From positions 66,510,001 to 66,574,000 of the forward strand of contig JAQMRL010000006.1 of NCBI GenBank assembly GCA_035578175.1: DNA of 64,000 nucleotides, given 5' to 3'. This document shows positions 30,000 to 42,828 of this stretch, one piece after another. Origin of the DNA: Catonia carolina (lineage: Eukaryota > Arthropoda > Insecta > Hemiptera > Achilidae). The translations under genes and the position numbers were made by a program. How positions within the stretch are numbered: the stretch's first letter is position 1; each line of letters begins with the position of its first letter. The notes under the pieces are model-generated. The model was given only the letters and a program-made list of their open reading frames with translations, was not told the origin of the DNA and did not search any database.

Positions 30000-30680
30000 G
30001 TTTAATCACGCCGACACAAAAACGTGATAAAAAATTTCCATGAAAATTATATTAGATTTTGTTAAAAAAAACTAACGTCTGAATCGTTAATTAAACCTTT
30101 GAATAAAAATATATATATTATTTTACTTAATTAATCATGCAAAAATTATGAAATCTTAAAAAATTAATTTTTTTTACAATTTGCATGAAAAACAAACATA
30201 TCACTAATTACCGTTAAACTAAGTGTTATACAAAAAAAATCTTAATAATAAAAGTTGTAGGTTTTTAAGTTTTATACAACTTTAATGATAAATTTTTGCT
30301 CTAAAATACAAATTAAGGACGTAATCATAAGAAAAACATGTTTTTCTATGAGAGCACAGCCTTATCAGGATATTTAGCAGATACAGCGCCTGTCCTATCT
30401 TTTAGAAAATAAACAATATAATATATGAGGCACTTTTAAAAAAAAATTGGGTGCAGTTTTTGTGGAAATCGCAAATAATATATGAAAAATTACACGAATA
30501 AACTAGTAGTTTATTCCACCGATTTCCGGTTGACCGATTTTTATGAAAATAATTTTTATAATGGGTCCACTAGTGGTAGCTAACTTACGTTTTTAGTTTC
30601 AACTTTGTACATTGGTTCGAAAACAAAATTCCGAAATTGATAAATTATATAAAGGTTTTTCTTCCATTAATTCAAAGCAA
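30000..30680 (-). repeat. (GT)n TIR-family copy, right arm
   Basis: The reverse complement carries ATCGGTCAACCGGAA, the GTAATTTTTCA stretch and the later CCTACAACTTTTATTATTAAG stretch of the family. It pairs with 19690-20180. The GT tract and the ends have decayed. Confidence 0.6.
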
Positions 30681-31239
30681 AATGGGAAATTTGATTTAAA
30701 ATCTTCAAAGGAACTCAGGTCTTGTCGATCCAACTGTTATTAAGAAGAGTTTTCCAGAAATCCACAGTAGACTAGTCGAATGCCCAAAACTATTAATAGA
30801 GAATTGCAATGCATTATTCGATAGAACAAATATACCTGTCAGATTTATATTCAGATTGTATGTCGCGAGCTATGATAATCTGGGGCTACTTTGTGCCAGA
30901 ATGGTAAAGCGTTAACTTAAAATATAGATGAACTTTTTTTAAGTTTAATTCCAACTACATTAAGGCTATTACTCAAAAAACTTTATGGCCGAAAACCAAA
31001 TAACTGGTATGAAAACACGAACCTTTTACAATGGTAAGACAAATTGAAATGATACATTACTTAAATTTTTTTCTAAATATGTGATCGGCTAAAAATATTT
31101 AATACACCTACAAAATTATTTAGGAAATATTTGAGAAATGATTCAGTTTTTAAAGTATTTGAAAACAGATTTCTCACTCGGTTTCACGATTCAATAATTA
31201 CGAACAAACAGCTTACACTATCCATTAGATAAGATAATA

Positions 31240-31370
31240 GTTGTATCCTTAGCGTAAGCAGCTGTCAAACAATCCGGGACAGTCGGAAAATCAGATGAGT
31301 ACAGAGTGTAGAGAAGCGGTGCTGGAACGGAATACTGTGGCACACCTTCCATAATGAGGGGTATAAAAGA
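31240..31370 (-). pseudogene. Jockey-type LINE RT fragment
   Basis: The minus strand reads SVPAPLLYTLYSSDFPTVP and AAYAKDTTIILSNG, i.e. the QGSVLGPLLY and AxFADDTxI boxes of Jockey-like reverse transcriptases, with the catalytic Asp pair altered to KD. The flanking sequence is too decayed to read. Confidence 0.8.
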
Positions 31371-31420
31371 TCATTCTTAACTACTTTTGGTTGAAAATAA
31401 TCTGTTACTGAAATAAGACT

Positions 31421-33239
31421 TTAAAGTTAAAAGGTATTAAACACATATGAAATTAAATTCTGAGGATCTTCTTTGAGCTCTTTAAAAGACATTTCAAATT
31501 AACCCACCAACCCTGTTCAATATCATTTCATATAAAATCATCCACATCGTAGTTCATACAACATTATCCTTATTCAGAATATTTCTTAAACGGTGGGCTC
31601 TTTATTTTTTCACATTCTACTTGTTAAATAAAAAAAAGTTTAGAATATTATTACCAAGATATTATTACTCTTCCCAAACACTGAAGTAATTATGCTATAC
31701 GGTCTTGAGATATCGATTTTGATATGAAAATAACGAAATGGCGGATAGGAAAGGGCAAAGGATAAATTGTAACGTTTCTTATGGATATTTTTTTAAATTT
31801 TACAAGTAGAATCTGAAACAGTATAGCCAGCGCACCATAGACACAACCTATTTATTGACACTACATTTCATGTGCAATTTCATGACAAAATCGATCAATA
31901 GATTGCTTTACAATCTTGCTATGTTCATGCCATTCCTAACATTTCTCATCCTCTTTTACTAGTTGTGCATTTAAAAAAATTGTACAGTTGTAAATGAAAA
32001 TCAAGGTAAAGAAAACAAAAATTCTGAGGTGCGATATAAATGAATAATGAATGAAGTGAATGAATCTGTGAAGTTATATAAATCAATTCAGTAAGAAATA
32101 CATACAATAAATTTAGAATACATTTTATTAAACAAAAACAACAATGAATTTTTACAAGAAAAATGCAAGTTTTCATAACGATGAAGTTATAAGTTATAGG
32201 TTGGCAATAGTAGCTTATCAACTATTTAATTTACTTCTGATTACGATTAAGAATGAAAGTTTAAAAAAGTGTTAAAAACTGTTACAAACATAAGGCTTCT
32301 ATGTAATTTTTGAATGTTAACTTTATTAAACTACTTATTAAAAATAAAAATATAGTGCAGTATCGAAAATCCGATTGTTAGCAATCCTAACAGTCAGAAA
32401 TTCGAATATTTGAACGATCGTACGTACATATGTAATCATTGTTCACTTATATTCTAGAAACGGCTTAGGGAATAAATTAGAAAAAATACCAAATAAAAAT
32501 AATTTTCGTACTGTATATATTATAATTTTAGTATTAGTCTATATTTCCTTTTTTTGACCATTTGTTGGCCTATATTAGCATTTTGTAGGATTTGTTATAT
32601 TATACAAGATGGTTTGGTCTGTTTGTTTCTACATTAGAAATCTGATTTTGCTTTTATTTAACAAATATCTAGCTTTGAATCAGAACTGTGAATCTCCAAT
32701 ACTATTCCTCTTTCAAAAGTGAAGTTCTCTAAATCAACCAACCAGAAAACAGGATTCACGCCACATGACCTTTACTTACATCGCTAAATGAAATTATGAG
32801 CGTTCTATATTTTTGCTTGATTGATGGTGGTAAAGTGGTTCTTATACTTCATACTAAATTTAATGATATTAATAACAGTTAAAGCTGTTGATTTTGTTTC
32901 AAAAAAAAAAAAAATTGTCCAAAAATCCACAGAAAGTTACGACTGAAGCTAGAAAAAACCATCCGGACGAGAATTGTGGAAAAAAATGAAAACTAGTTTT
33001 CTCTAGCTAATGTGTTTTTGAAACTAAACTAATTTTCTTCATACAATTTTAAAACACAAGTAGAAATCTCCACTTTTGACGCTCAAAAGTTGAAACCTCC
33101 AAGTTTAATACTATATAATATATAAAATAACTATTACAGGTAGGCCTAATAATTTTAAAACGCTAAGAATTATTCTGCGTATCATAATGAATAATATTAA
33201 TTATATTTTCGTTAATTAAAAACTCAGCACTTTGATTCA
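31421..33239. other. No gene seen in 1.8 kb
   Basis: AT-rich sequence with no clear left-arm partner and no motif-bearing frame. The 91-codon minus-strand frame at 31946-32221 is probably chance. Confidence 0.5.
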
Positions 33240-34304
33240 TACCGTTTTTTGTCATTTACCAAAAAAAATTGTTCAGAAGAGATTGGTAGTCCTGATTCTC
33301 AGGAACTGAAATGAAGTCGATCGTTAGAGCTAGTTGTTTTAATTCTGTTCTACTTATAACTGATCATGTACTCATATTTTAGTGACCTCTGTCCAGAAGA
33401 ACGGCAGTTTTGCGGGTACTTATAAATCAGCAATGTATGAGTAGATGCGTTTTGTAATAAATATAATTAAAGTAATCTAATTGAGTTTGTTAGTAGTCAA
33501 AATTTAACAGTAATAAAATAAATTGTAACAGTAAATAAGTAGTATAAATCCAAAAGAAGTGTGATTTTTATTTATTACAAGCAGATTCTGAATGAACATA
33601 GGATTAGGTGTAACAATATGTTAAAAACTCCAGTTTAGTTCAAAACATTCTGATCAAAAATTATTTCTTAGATGAGAATGACACAGAAGAGAATGACTAC
33701 GCCAGTCTTGCCAAGCTGAGTATTCACGACCCTTATGACCGCTTGAGAAACAGTTAGACAGTATCTGGACAGAGATTCTTCTTCTGAATTGTACTAAGAA
33801 TCTGGCTTCAAAAAATTTAATTTCCAAGTTAATTTAAGCCAAAATTTGTAATTTTTTTGAGTGAATTCAAAAACGTTTTAAAATAATCATAAAAATTTGA
33901 AACGAAAAATCGCTTCCAATATAATTATTTTAAATGGGAATTTATAACCTCTCAAATGCAGAACGGATTTTAATAATTTTTACATGGTTTTAAAGAGTAT
34001 TCTTTCCCGATTCACCCAAAATTACTAAACTTAATTTATGCTAATATGAACTACATTCTACATAAAAAATAGATTAAATTAGCCTACTGAAGTTCTTGTA
34101 GGTACACGTAGGACCGGCTTGGCATCTGGCGGGGTAGTTTGATAGGTGGTGAGAGGAACCTTTGCTGTTGCCTCGAAAAAGAGCGGCCACTGGCCAGGTG
34201 AGCGGATGGCGAGGGGTCAGTGTGGAAAGCAAATGAATAACTCAATGGTAAGCGTTTCAATTGTCTTCTGTTTCAACCTTCTCGTAGAGAAGTTTGATAC
34301 GGAC

Positions 34305-35525
34305 CATAGAGTAATAAAGAATAGAGGGGGAACTGAGATAGGCGGAATGAAACGGAGTTTGTCGTCTGCTAGTGTTATATGCTGACAAACATAGAGTGCG
34401 TTTTGGCGTCGCTTTAAAATTTTAAACCTAGGCGTCATACAGAGCAAGCGTTGTTAGATCAAATTGTACGTTAGTAATGGCGGATGAGACCATGGTTGTT
34501 TGGAGATTATTTTTAGTTACAATGAAATTTTATTAGGTTAAAAAAGTGTTTTCTTCGCAGAGGTATACTTAACGTCATTTCTTCTGTTTTCCAAGAGACG
34601 AAAACCTGTAAGTATTAATATGATAAGTAAATACGTGTAGGCCAAAATACATCTTGTTTGTTTATAGGTTAAGCACATTTACTACTAGCGAATTAGTAAA
34701 AAATGAAATATATGAATTGCCTATTTTAATTATTGTACACATTATTTAGTGATTAAGTTTACCTGGTATAATAATTAGCTTATTAATTAAATTATTAATA
34801 ACTAATACTTAATTAGTATTAGGTTATTAATAATTAGGTTAGAGATATAGGTTAGGTCATGTGCCATTTTACTGGTTAGCTTTCTTTTTAATTGATGTGA
34901 TGTGAAACTACTATAACTATTATTACATCAGGCAAACTTAAGCACCGCATTTATGTAATAAATAATAATTTAAAAGTAGAAGGCAATTTATACATTTAAT
35001 GTTTACTCAATCCGTTAACGGTTAACCTAAACACATACAAAATTTATTTTGGCCTACACGTATTTACTTATCATGTTAATACTTCAGGTTTTTCGCTTTC
35101 GGAAAACAGAAGAAATCACGTCCCCTAACCCTCTGCGAAAAAAACCACTTCTTTAAGTAACAAAATTTCATTTCATTAATTATAACTAATCTCAACCCAC
35201 TGTTTCATGACCCACGGTAATCGCCAATAACCAAACTGTTGATGCGACTTTTATAAAAAATTAGTTCCCAAAAATTTCAATTATAAAACAAAAAGTAAAA
35301 TGAAATAAAAAATAAATATTGTATAGGATAATAGGTCAAAATTCAAATCTCCCTCATATGCGCTACTACCGCATTCTACAGGCGTAAAATTCAAATCTCC
35401 CTCGTATGCGCTACTAGCGCATTCTATAAACATTAAAATTTGGAACGGGAACTACTGTAGCAGACGAAAAACGTTAAACCACTTTTTAACATGGCAGTTC
35501 CCCCTCTATTCTTTATTACTCTATG
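34305..35525. mobile_element. hAT-like nonautonomous element, 8-bp target duplication
   Basis: 1221 bp. Inverted ends CATAGAGTAATAAAGAATAG... of about 31 bp continue into looser inverted arms (e.g. 34560-34680 against 35030-35160). ATACGGAC is repeated exactly at 34297-34304 and 35526-35533. The left arm of the inverted duplication lacks the insertion at this place (about 17455). An 8-bp duplication and CA..-type ends fit hAT. No transposase. Two tandem ~50-bp units lie at about 35336-35430. Confidence 0.85.
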
Positions 35526-36179
35526 ATACGGACTAACTGACTACCTTCTAACTGGCACAGTCCCGCCGTATATGTCAAACACTCGTGGCCGTACAAGCGC
35601 TGTGAGAAGTTTCTGTCTGCGCTATCTTGCGGCAGCAGAAGAAGAGGGGGTTTCTTCTGCAGCTGAACAGTGATGGCAGCTCCTACAACTGCAAAACACT
35701 AACGATGAACCGGCGTAGAAATAGTATGATAATAACAATATTGGTTTGTTAATGAGCAACACAATTAATTAAAAAAACCGTTAACAGAAATTCACTTTTA
35801 TTTCCATGATACAATTCTATTTCGATAATACTCTTAAATACAGTACATTGTTTTGTTTTTGCTCTTCGTTTAATATTAAGAGTAATGACAATATACAACA
35901 TTATTAAACCGTCTTTCAAAACGATAAACGAATCGATCATTGAAACTACCTGTGGCCCCATTAGGTCGAATTTTTACGTTGAAATGATGAATAAAACGTG
36001 ACAAATTGTTGTAGTTAACATTTGAGTTTGACGTGTGAAGTATTTTGGAATTTTGTTTCACAAAAATTATTCATACTTTAATAAATACTACGTATAATAA
36101 AAGTGATTTTATGAATTCTGAAAATCCACAGCGGTTATGTCAAGTGATTTGAAAGTAAATTTTTTATTTTTTAGAAAAT

Positions 36180-36880
36180 TCACAATCTGTTGGAAACAAT
36201 CAGTGAATGTGATATCAAAAAATTTGGGGAAAATGAACATGGTACACAAACGTGCGTGGAGACACAGTCCAGTGACAGAACTCCGACGTGAATAGACAAG
36301 TGTAGCGTTTAGAACATTGTAATGGATAGTCAATTACAGTACTACGTTAATAGATGAGGTTCCGGCTCCATCGACGTTTCAGACGTCTTATTGGATTCTT
36401 TGGGAGAGTCTGCGTAGCCATATTTGAGACAAATGGGTTATGGTGGTTCATGAGTTTCTTCCTAAATTTTGTATATAGTTTTAAGAAAACGTCATTTTTA
36501 TGTAGGGTACGTTTAGGTCTGAGTGTAGCGTTCTATTGGTTACATAACATGGGGCGTTAACTATCCTCCGTAAAAACTTTGATTGGAAACGCTGATTCTT
36601 TGCTAATACCGATAGTTTTGCACAGTAGTAAAGCTGACTGGCATAGCTCCATATTGGTCGAAAGTAGGAGTTGTAAATGGTTAATTTGGACGTAGTTGGT
36701 AACTTGGGTTTGCGTGAAAGAAGTCTGTATAACTGCTTGAACCTGTCCTGGTGTACCTTTCTCGTTTTATTTACGTGTACATTCCATGTGAGCCTCTTAT
36801 CTAGATATAAACCTAGATAACGGACAGATTCAGAAGTGTGAAGTTAAGTGTTATAAAGATACAAAGGAGGACAGATACGA
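36180..36880 (-). pseudogene. Jockey LINE, region downstream of RT
   Basis: The minus strand reads HQDRFKQLYRLLSRKPKL, LTIYNSYFRPIWSYASQLYYCA, QRFQSKFLRRIVNAPCYVTNR: the sequence after the RT domain in Jockey-type LINEs (PIWTYGIQLW, RIVNAPWYV). Frameshifts are present. It is an insertion relative to the left arm; exact ends are uncertain. Confidence 0.85.
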
Positions 36881-37820
36881 CAGTAATAAAGTAAATTTTA
36901 AAAAATTTAATTAAGTTTTTTGTTTAGATTTTTTTAGATTTATTTAGACGTTTTAAGAAGAAGTGCAGTTACATCTGTCATAGCTAGCACCACAATTTTA
37001 AGAATAAATTGGTCTTTTTGTGGGGTGGTCGCTTAATAGGGGTTTTAAGAATATTGGCGGTGTTTTTAATAAGTGTTGCAGGCCTACGTCATGCATAAAG
37101 CTGTAAAATGGCGTGAACTTTGCGGTTACGGAATTGAAATTACCTCACTGTTCCCCGCTACAGCTCAGACAACGCTTCTGCTTAGGCGCATACTGTATGT
37201 ACTTTTGTTTTTTTAAAATCCTTGGAATTGTAGGAGACTAACTATTCCGTACAGAAAGCACGAATGAATGGCAGTAGGCGAACAACTAACTTCGTCGTCT
37301 GCATCACGAAGTGACGTATCTCAAAAAAATCGAAATTTGAGTTAGGTCGCCTATGAATGTGTCTGGGTGTACTCTACAATATCACGAACTGACTTATCAA
37401 TATCTTCGTTATTAACAAAGATACGAGCAATAATGTTTCTGCGTAACTCACAAAAAGTGATGAATTGTACATCACGTACTGTCGTATCTTGAGATACGTC
37501 ACTTTGTGAAACTTGTATTGTGTCCTCACTCTGTCGTATCTGTAGATTCGTCAGTTTGCGATGTGGTCGCTTACCTAATGAAACCGAAACTGTATGTGAC
37601 GTATTCAAATAAGTACATTATAAAATAAAACTAAATAATAAAATTGGCTTTTATATAGGTATCTCCTTGACTGGGTTAGGCAGCAATCGTCAGGATATAT
37701 TATGATATCCATATTCCATGCAGAAGTATATTTCCAATTTACTTTTAACTGAATACGCACTTAGTTTACATTTTTATGAAGGAAACACTGATAAATTACC
37801 TTAATCGAATTATATCATTG

Positions 37821-37945
37821 TACCGGGTCCCATGTGCGATTCTCGGTCAGGTCTGGAATTTTTTCATCACTCATTTTCGTACATCATCATTCTTCACCGT
37901 CTGCATTAGCAGAAATTCCAAAATAGTCAGACGTAAAAATATGTA
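37821..37945 (+). mobile_element. tRNA-SINE fragment
   Basis: Matches the 3' two thirds of the SINE at 14309-14488: a decayed B box (GCGATTCTC), then CACCGTCTGCATTAGCAG and AGTCAGACGTAAAAA. The A-box half is missing. Confidence 0.8.
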
Positions 37946-38111
37946 GGCTACCCATGATTACTTGCTCTTTATCAGTGACAGTATGTTAGTAGACGTTTGC
38001 GAGTGTGTTTGTCGTTTGATAAATCTTAGTTTACTTCGTAAAGTTATAATATTGTAACAAAAGAAGAGTCGTGGGAAGCGATTTGTTTCGATCTGTTTAA
38101 ACCAATTGAAT

Positions 38112-38760
38112 TGAAAAAAGAGGTAAAAAATGTGTTTCTCTTTTTGGACGGAAGGAGTGACCAAAGTAAAAACTTAATAATAGCCATCATGCTTTTGTAT
38201 GTTGTCCCTATTTCGACTAATAGACTATTGAAAGTATTTCCCTGAAATTTTGTGAGCCTTTCCACGGACAAAATGAGGGTGATTCATGACTTAGTAGGTC
38301 TACTATAAAGTCTGCTATTGAACGTTTAGGCGATTTATTTGTACCATCTCAACTTATTCCTATTTATAAATTAGCTTGTAAAAACAACCTTCCTTGTCAA
38401 TCCACTTCAGTATGAAGATTTTATCGATTTTAAAGAAATTTCTTAGGAATTGAGAGTAGGCCTATTGTTAAACAGAAAAGATTCAACAGGCGAGAAAATA
38501 AACTGGTTGCGTATGATGAAAATTCATGTTCCCAAAACTTTTCCAGATACAATTTATTTTAAGAACAGCCACCTTGTGATGAATATTGGCATTTTAATAT
38601 TGGAAAGCTAAAGTCAATAAAGAATATTGAACCCAAAAAATTAAATTTAGAGCCTGCATAAATTACAAACGGTAAGTACAAAGATTTGTTATCTTTATGT
38701 AATGCAGTGCCACCCGTCGCCAAGTTGGAAGAACACAAGAACTTTTAAAAAAATTTACCT
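38112..38760 (+). pseudogene. DUF7869-like protein remnant
   Basis: Plus-strand pieces: VKNVFLFLDGRSDQSKNL (equivalent to the L.SDGCPGQNKN motif of the protein at 50998), then after frame breaks QYEDFIDFKEIS and EKINWLRMMKIHVPKTFPDTIYFK, which I recall as typical of the C-terminal part of this insect-expanded family. Multiple stops and frameshifts; inactive. The family function is unknown to me; an aspartate-rich core with DG..QNKN would fit an RNase H-like fold, but that is inference. Confidence 0.6.
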
Positions 38761-39928
38761 CATTCAAATTAGAACAAAGAATTTAATGCCTTTTATAAAT
38801 CTTTAAAACTAATATCATTCAGCTTATAACTATTACGTTTATGCCAACGTAGTTACTTTCTGTTTCCAGGCATTGCCAACAAAACATTTTATCGTTTGTA
38901 ATGGAGTAGGCCTACTAAATAAAATTTTAGTTTTTGATTACTAATAATAACGTAATATATTATTATTTTAGGTTTCTGTGTTTTTTTTACGTACGTATTT
39001 TGTATATTTTGCTATGTAGTTACTAAACAGCTTTCAGGTAAACCTATAGTGTTACTGTAAGTTTCATTGTCCAGTAATAATATTTTTTTTTATTTTTTGC
39101 ATCAGTTTATGATGTCATTATTTTTCTAAAAAGTAACATTCATCAATGAAATTAGTTAATGCTTAGTAGTTTCGTAGTATTATTTTCAAGTTATTGGTAT
39201 GTTTTTTTTTAGAAAATAGGAACTACAAAAAAAATTTTTTGTACTTATTTTGTTATGCATTGTATTAACAAATTTTCTTAAATTTGTTTTTTTTTTTTTT
39301 TTTTTTTTGTAATAAATTGCTAGTTGTCTGTATTAATGCAGAATTTATACTAAAAAGAGTAATCATGTGTTTGTTAGTAGTAATTTGCTATCAGGATACT
39401 TTTATCTATAGAGATACGTCATTTGTTTATATTACATAATACGTTTCCGTGAATCACGTACTGTCGTAACTCGACAAATTTATACATTATTGATAAAAAT
39501 CAATAACTTACATTAATATCACATAAATAATAAAAAAATACAGTCTTTTGTTGATTATTTAAAGCAATAATTACGGTTTTATTGTAAATCATTGCTGAGA
39601 TGTAGAGTGGAGAACTAAACGCAAAACTTTAAACGGCTCTCCTAGAAAAACATGATTTTTGAGATACGACGGTTTGTGATGCAGCCGACGACTTGTGCAG
39701 TTGGTGCAAGGCTGTTGAATAAGAGTTCCTTATTTAACAGCCCTGCAATTGGTGCTCATTTACTGTATTGAAAGTTCCCTAAAACTTGTGGTTATAAATT
39801 GTATGATCGCCTGAAAACGAAAATGTCTTTTGATGCGGCGGTCGTTTTTCGTAGTGAGGAGTGGTCACTGAATAGGTGTGCTTGTTAAGATAAGTTTAAC
39901 TCTATTATAGTTCATGCCTTTATTCGTT

Positions 39929-40291
39929 TTACGAGTTACACCAATCCACAAATTTGTTAAGCCATTCCCAGCGAATGGAGTTTGTATCTTTTACCAATTT
40001 CTAACCACAATCAGTACACGTACTAGCGCAATCGATTAACAGTTCACCAAAACATTTGCAAGGACTTGACTTACAATCATTACACTCACAACATACATTA
40101 AAAAAACATTCGTGGAGGAAACACACACAGATAACTTTACCGAATAAGAAAAACGTGAAGAAGCAGAACAATGTTATGGCAAAAGCCAACGGAACAAATA
40201 TTAATAACCCAATAATTGTACCGATAAATTTAAAGCTTTTGTGGGTCTTGACTGGTGGTTCCTTCGAAACTGGCCTTCCAGAAACATCTTC
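39929..40291 (-). pseudogene. Cysteine-rich membrane exon, copy 2 (one nonsense change)
   Basis: Inverted partner of 15788-16165. The 3' splice site (TTTTTTCAG) and the exon start are conserved, as are the hydrophobic segment and a cysteine-rich part (CCECNDCKSSPCKCFGELL). The Trp codon of copy 1 is TAG here (40001-40003), truncating the peptide by about 23 residues. The sequence beyond stays alignable in frame to the TAA at 39929. The pattern suggests recent loss, or a shorter but still usable product. Confidence 0.5.
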
Positions 40292-40529
40292 CTGAAAAAA
40301 TTATTCAGTTCACAGTTAGTTTAATTTAATGTGATTTTCCTGTTTAGCGATATGTAGGAAAAAGACAAATGTGAGATTCGTGAACTATGCATGACAATAA
40401 TGGAAAACTTACTATTTAAAATTACTGCATTAAGGAATAAATCAAAATAAACTGATATGAAACGCTCATACGAATTTCTCTTGGAATATAGATAATCAAC
40501 GATATAAACTATGCTGGAGATAAGGCTTT

Positions 40530-40915
40530 AACTGTGTGTTTAGATCTCAGTAAAGCTTTCGACTGTGTTGATCATGAAGTCTTGTTGAAAATGTTAGTCA
40601 TTAGGTATTAGGGATGTATAACTTAAATGGTTTCAGTCTTATCTGGTAGGTAGAGTACAGTGCGTAGAAATAACTAGAGTAGTTAGGGGAAAGTTAAAAA
40701 AATTTTGTCTGGAAAGTTTGATGTTAAAGCTAGTGTTCTACATGGTTCAATTTTAGGTCCCATTTTGCTTTTGTTGTATATGAATAGATTACCAGAAATC
40801 TTACCCAACAGTAGAGCTTTATAGTTTGCTGATGGTACTTCAATTATAAACAAAAGTTTACTGGTAGGTATTCTCGAAGTTAATACACACATTAGCATTG
40901 GTGGTAAGTGATAAA
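40530..40915 (+). pseudogene. LINE reverse transcriptase fragment
   Basis: Plus strand: TVCLDLSKAFDCVDHEVLLKML, HGSILGPILLLLYMNRLPE and FADGTSIINK, i.e. palm, QGSILGPLL and xADD boxes (here ADG). Typical of CR1/Jockey-group LINEs. Inserted in the right arm relative to the left; stops present. Confidence 0.85.
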
Positions 40916-41009
40916 TTTATCATTGTGATAAACTTTTTGTTTATCAGTTTTATCTTGACTTGACCTATACTCCCTTTGGAGTCTCCTGCATGCAAAAAAA
41001 TTGAAGGAT

Positions 41010-41385
41010 GAAAAACGTAATTTAACTTCATTCAAGAGTGACTAACACAGAATGAAAATCTGTCTGTAAATTTTAAAAATAGGGAAAATCAGTTTAATCT
41101 AGTCTCTTTAGAGAAAAATACCAACAATACATGTTGCAGGTTTTTTATTTCCTGTTATACCAGGTTTATACGAAAGTAGAGGCCTACCACCAATTTCACT
41201 AAAATATGTAGTAAATGAGGCTAATGTTTCAAGGTTAACCATCGTATTATGTTCTCAGATATTTTGTTTGCACTCACAGACTCACTCAATCCAATAGCTA
41301 AAACATGTTTTATGACTTTACGGTTTAGAAACGTGTAAGCTTGATCCGGCGAAAACTCGAATTCGAACAAATTTACACGAGAAAA
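41010..41385 (-). repeat. (GT)n TIR-family fragment, right arm
   Basis: Inverted partner of 15180-15560, similarly truncated. Confidence 0.6.
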
Positions 41386-41509
41386 ATACTTTTCTTCTAT
41401 ATAAATTCATAAATGGCAAGAATAAAGTAAAAATATAGGATAAATATTACTTGACAATAAATAAAAGTTATGAGGAAACAAAATGAAAACACAGGTATGT
41501 ATAAATTGT

Positions 41510-41889
41510 CTACTCTGGTATACGGCGTACCGACGAATACAGGTAGACTATATCGGGTTATATTAAGTGCTTTAAAACAACCCAAAAACCTGCGATAGAA
41601 GGGTGTATGACGTTGGGTATGCACGTCATTCGGTCTGCAAATTAAGCACAATGGACGATAATGATAATAAGGAGGTGAGCGGTCATAAAATTTTCTACAA
41701 CTACCCTTTGATAAGTCACCGATACTTGAGTAATTTATGACAGGGAAGCAATAAAAGTACCCTCTATCTCCTTCCTGAAGAAAGGGTAGAGAGTAATAAA
41801 CAGCAAACCTAGAAATAACTAAACTACAAAGGAAACTAGCCTTACGTACATCAGGTAAAACATGTCATTCAATAGAATTTCTGATAATG
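41510..41889. other. Repeat scrap and unassigned flank
   Basis: 41510-41640 is related to 13980-14070 and to 56960-57005 (GCAGACCGAATGACG.GCATACCCAACGTC). The rest has no recognisable feature. Confidence 0.5.
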
Positions 41890-42621
41890 AAACCAACATT
41901 CCTATAACTCGAATTTTCTATATCTCGAATTGAATTTCAGTTCCCTTCATTCAACCTTCCATGCATTTACTGTGTAAAAATCCATCTATAACTCGAATTC
42001 CGTCATTTCTCCAAGTCGAACTTTTCATTTAGTTTCTTTTAACGAAATTATGTACATAGTTCTCAAAATAGCATTTTTGGTCTTTTGAAAACTGTAGGTA
42101 CAGTACTGTTTCTTTCATTTTAAGAGAAAATGTTCGACGAAAAAAGGTTACAGACCCTCAAAGTCATCTGGTTGCCTTTGCAGGCCTAACAAGCGTAAAC
42201 CAAAACAATGAATTTCTTTGAATCGACGAATCTTTGGTGGACCGCAGAACAATAGATCCATAGCCTGTCGGTACAATGTACCATATTCAGCATGTAGTCT
42301 ACTGTAATTATAATAGCGTAATTTTGGAATACTGTAGTCTATAGTGTATAAAATATGTATACATTACTTAACACTGTAGCTTATAGCTAAGTTAAATGCA
42401 ACGCGCCGTATAGTACTGTTTTGCAAAATTACGCATGTCCTAAGTAGGCCTACATATTTCACATAATTGTAGGCTACTGTATTAGCCTATGTGGAATGTT
42501 CTGTGTTTTTTTATTTTGTAATAACTGATTTATTGTTATTTTTCCATAACTCAAAATTTCTGTATTTTTTCTGAATTTTTTTTCTCATCCCTTGAGGATT
42601 CAGGTTATAGAAGTTCGACTG
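41890..42621. mobile_element. Pogo/Tigger-like MITE, left end degenerate
   Basis: The right end reads (reversed) CAGTCGAACTTCTATAACCTGAA with TA outside (42622-42623). The left part carries the matching interior CCTATAACTCGAATTTTCTATATCTCGAATT, but the terminal CAGTCGAAC is lost. No transposase recognised. Confidence 0.65.
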
Positions 42622-42828
42622 TATTAGAACCGATGTTAGACTTAGTGTAGTTTTTATACTCCATACATTTCAGTCAATGTTAATGTCGTATCATTAAAAT
42701 AGAATTTTTAAACTACTGTAATTATATCAAATTAAATCATTATTGAATTAAAGTACTATTGTAGGCCTACAACAAAAAAAGTGGTTTTCTCGTCCCTACT
42801 AACAATATTACCGATTTCGGTTTTGTTT

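Larger units (their letters stand above)
37293..39692 (+). mobile_element. TIR element encoding a DUF7869-like protein, copy 1
   Basis: About 2.4 kb missing from the left arm (empty site near 16403). Ends are inverted: left CGTCGTCTGCATCACGAAG, right reversed GTCGTCGGCTGCATCACAAA, then CGTATCTCAAAAA in both. TT flanks both sides (37291-37292, 39693-39694), suggesting a 2-bp duplication. Variants of the terminal motif (ATCACGAACTGAC, CACGTACTGTCGTATCT) recur inside near both ends. The coding remnant is at 38112-38760. A truncated SINE sits at 37821-37945. Confidence 0.65.
25380..41505 (-). repeat. Right arm of the large inverted duplication
   Basis: Inverted partner of 15035-20998, about 10 kb longer. 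Most of the excess can be assigned to insertions: 25534-27182 (long-TIR element), 27262-28410 (mariner plus about 220 bp), 28706-29999 (mariner fragments and a dispersed repeat), about 36180-36880 (Jockey 3' piece), 34305-35525 (hAT-like), 37293-39692 (TIR element with DUF7869-like coding traces) and about 40505-40980 (LINE RT piece). The left arm gives the empty site for most of these. Confidence 0.85.

Noticed and set aside
37464..37511. CRISPR-like or regulatory palindrome (CGTATCTTGAGATACG)
   Set aside because: Better explained as one of the subterminal motif copies of the TIR element; no spacer array.
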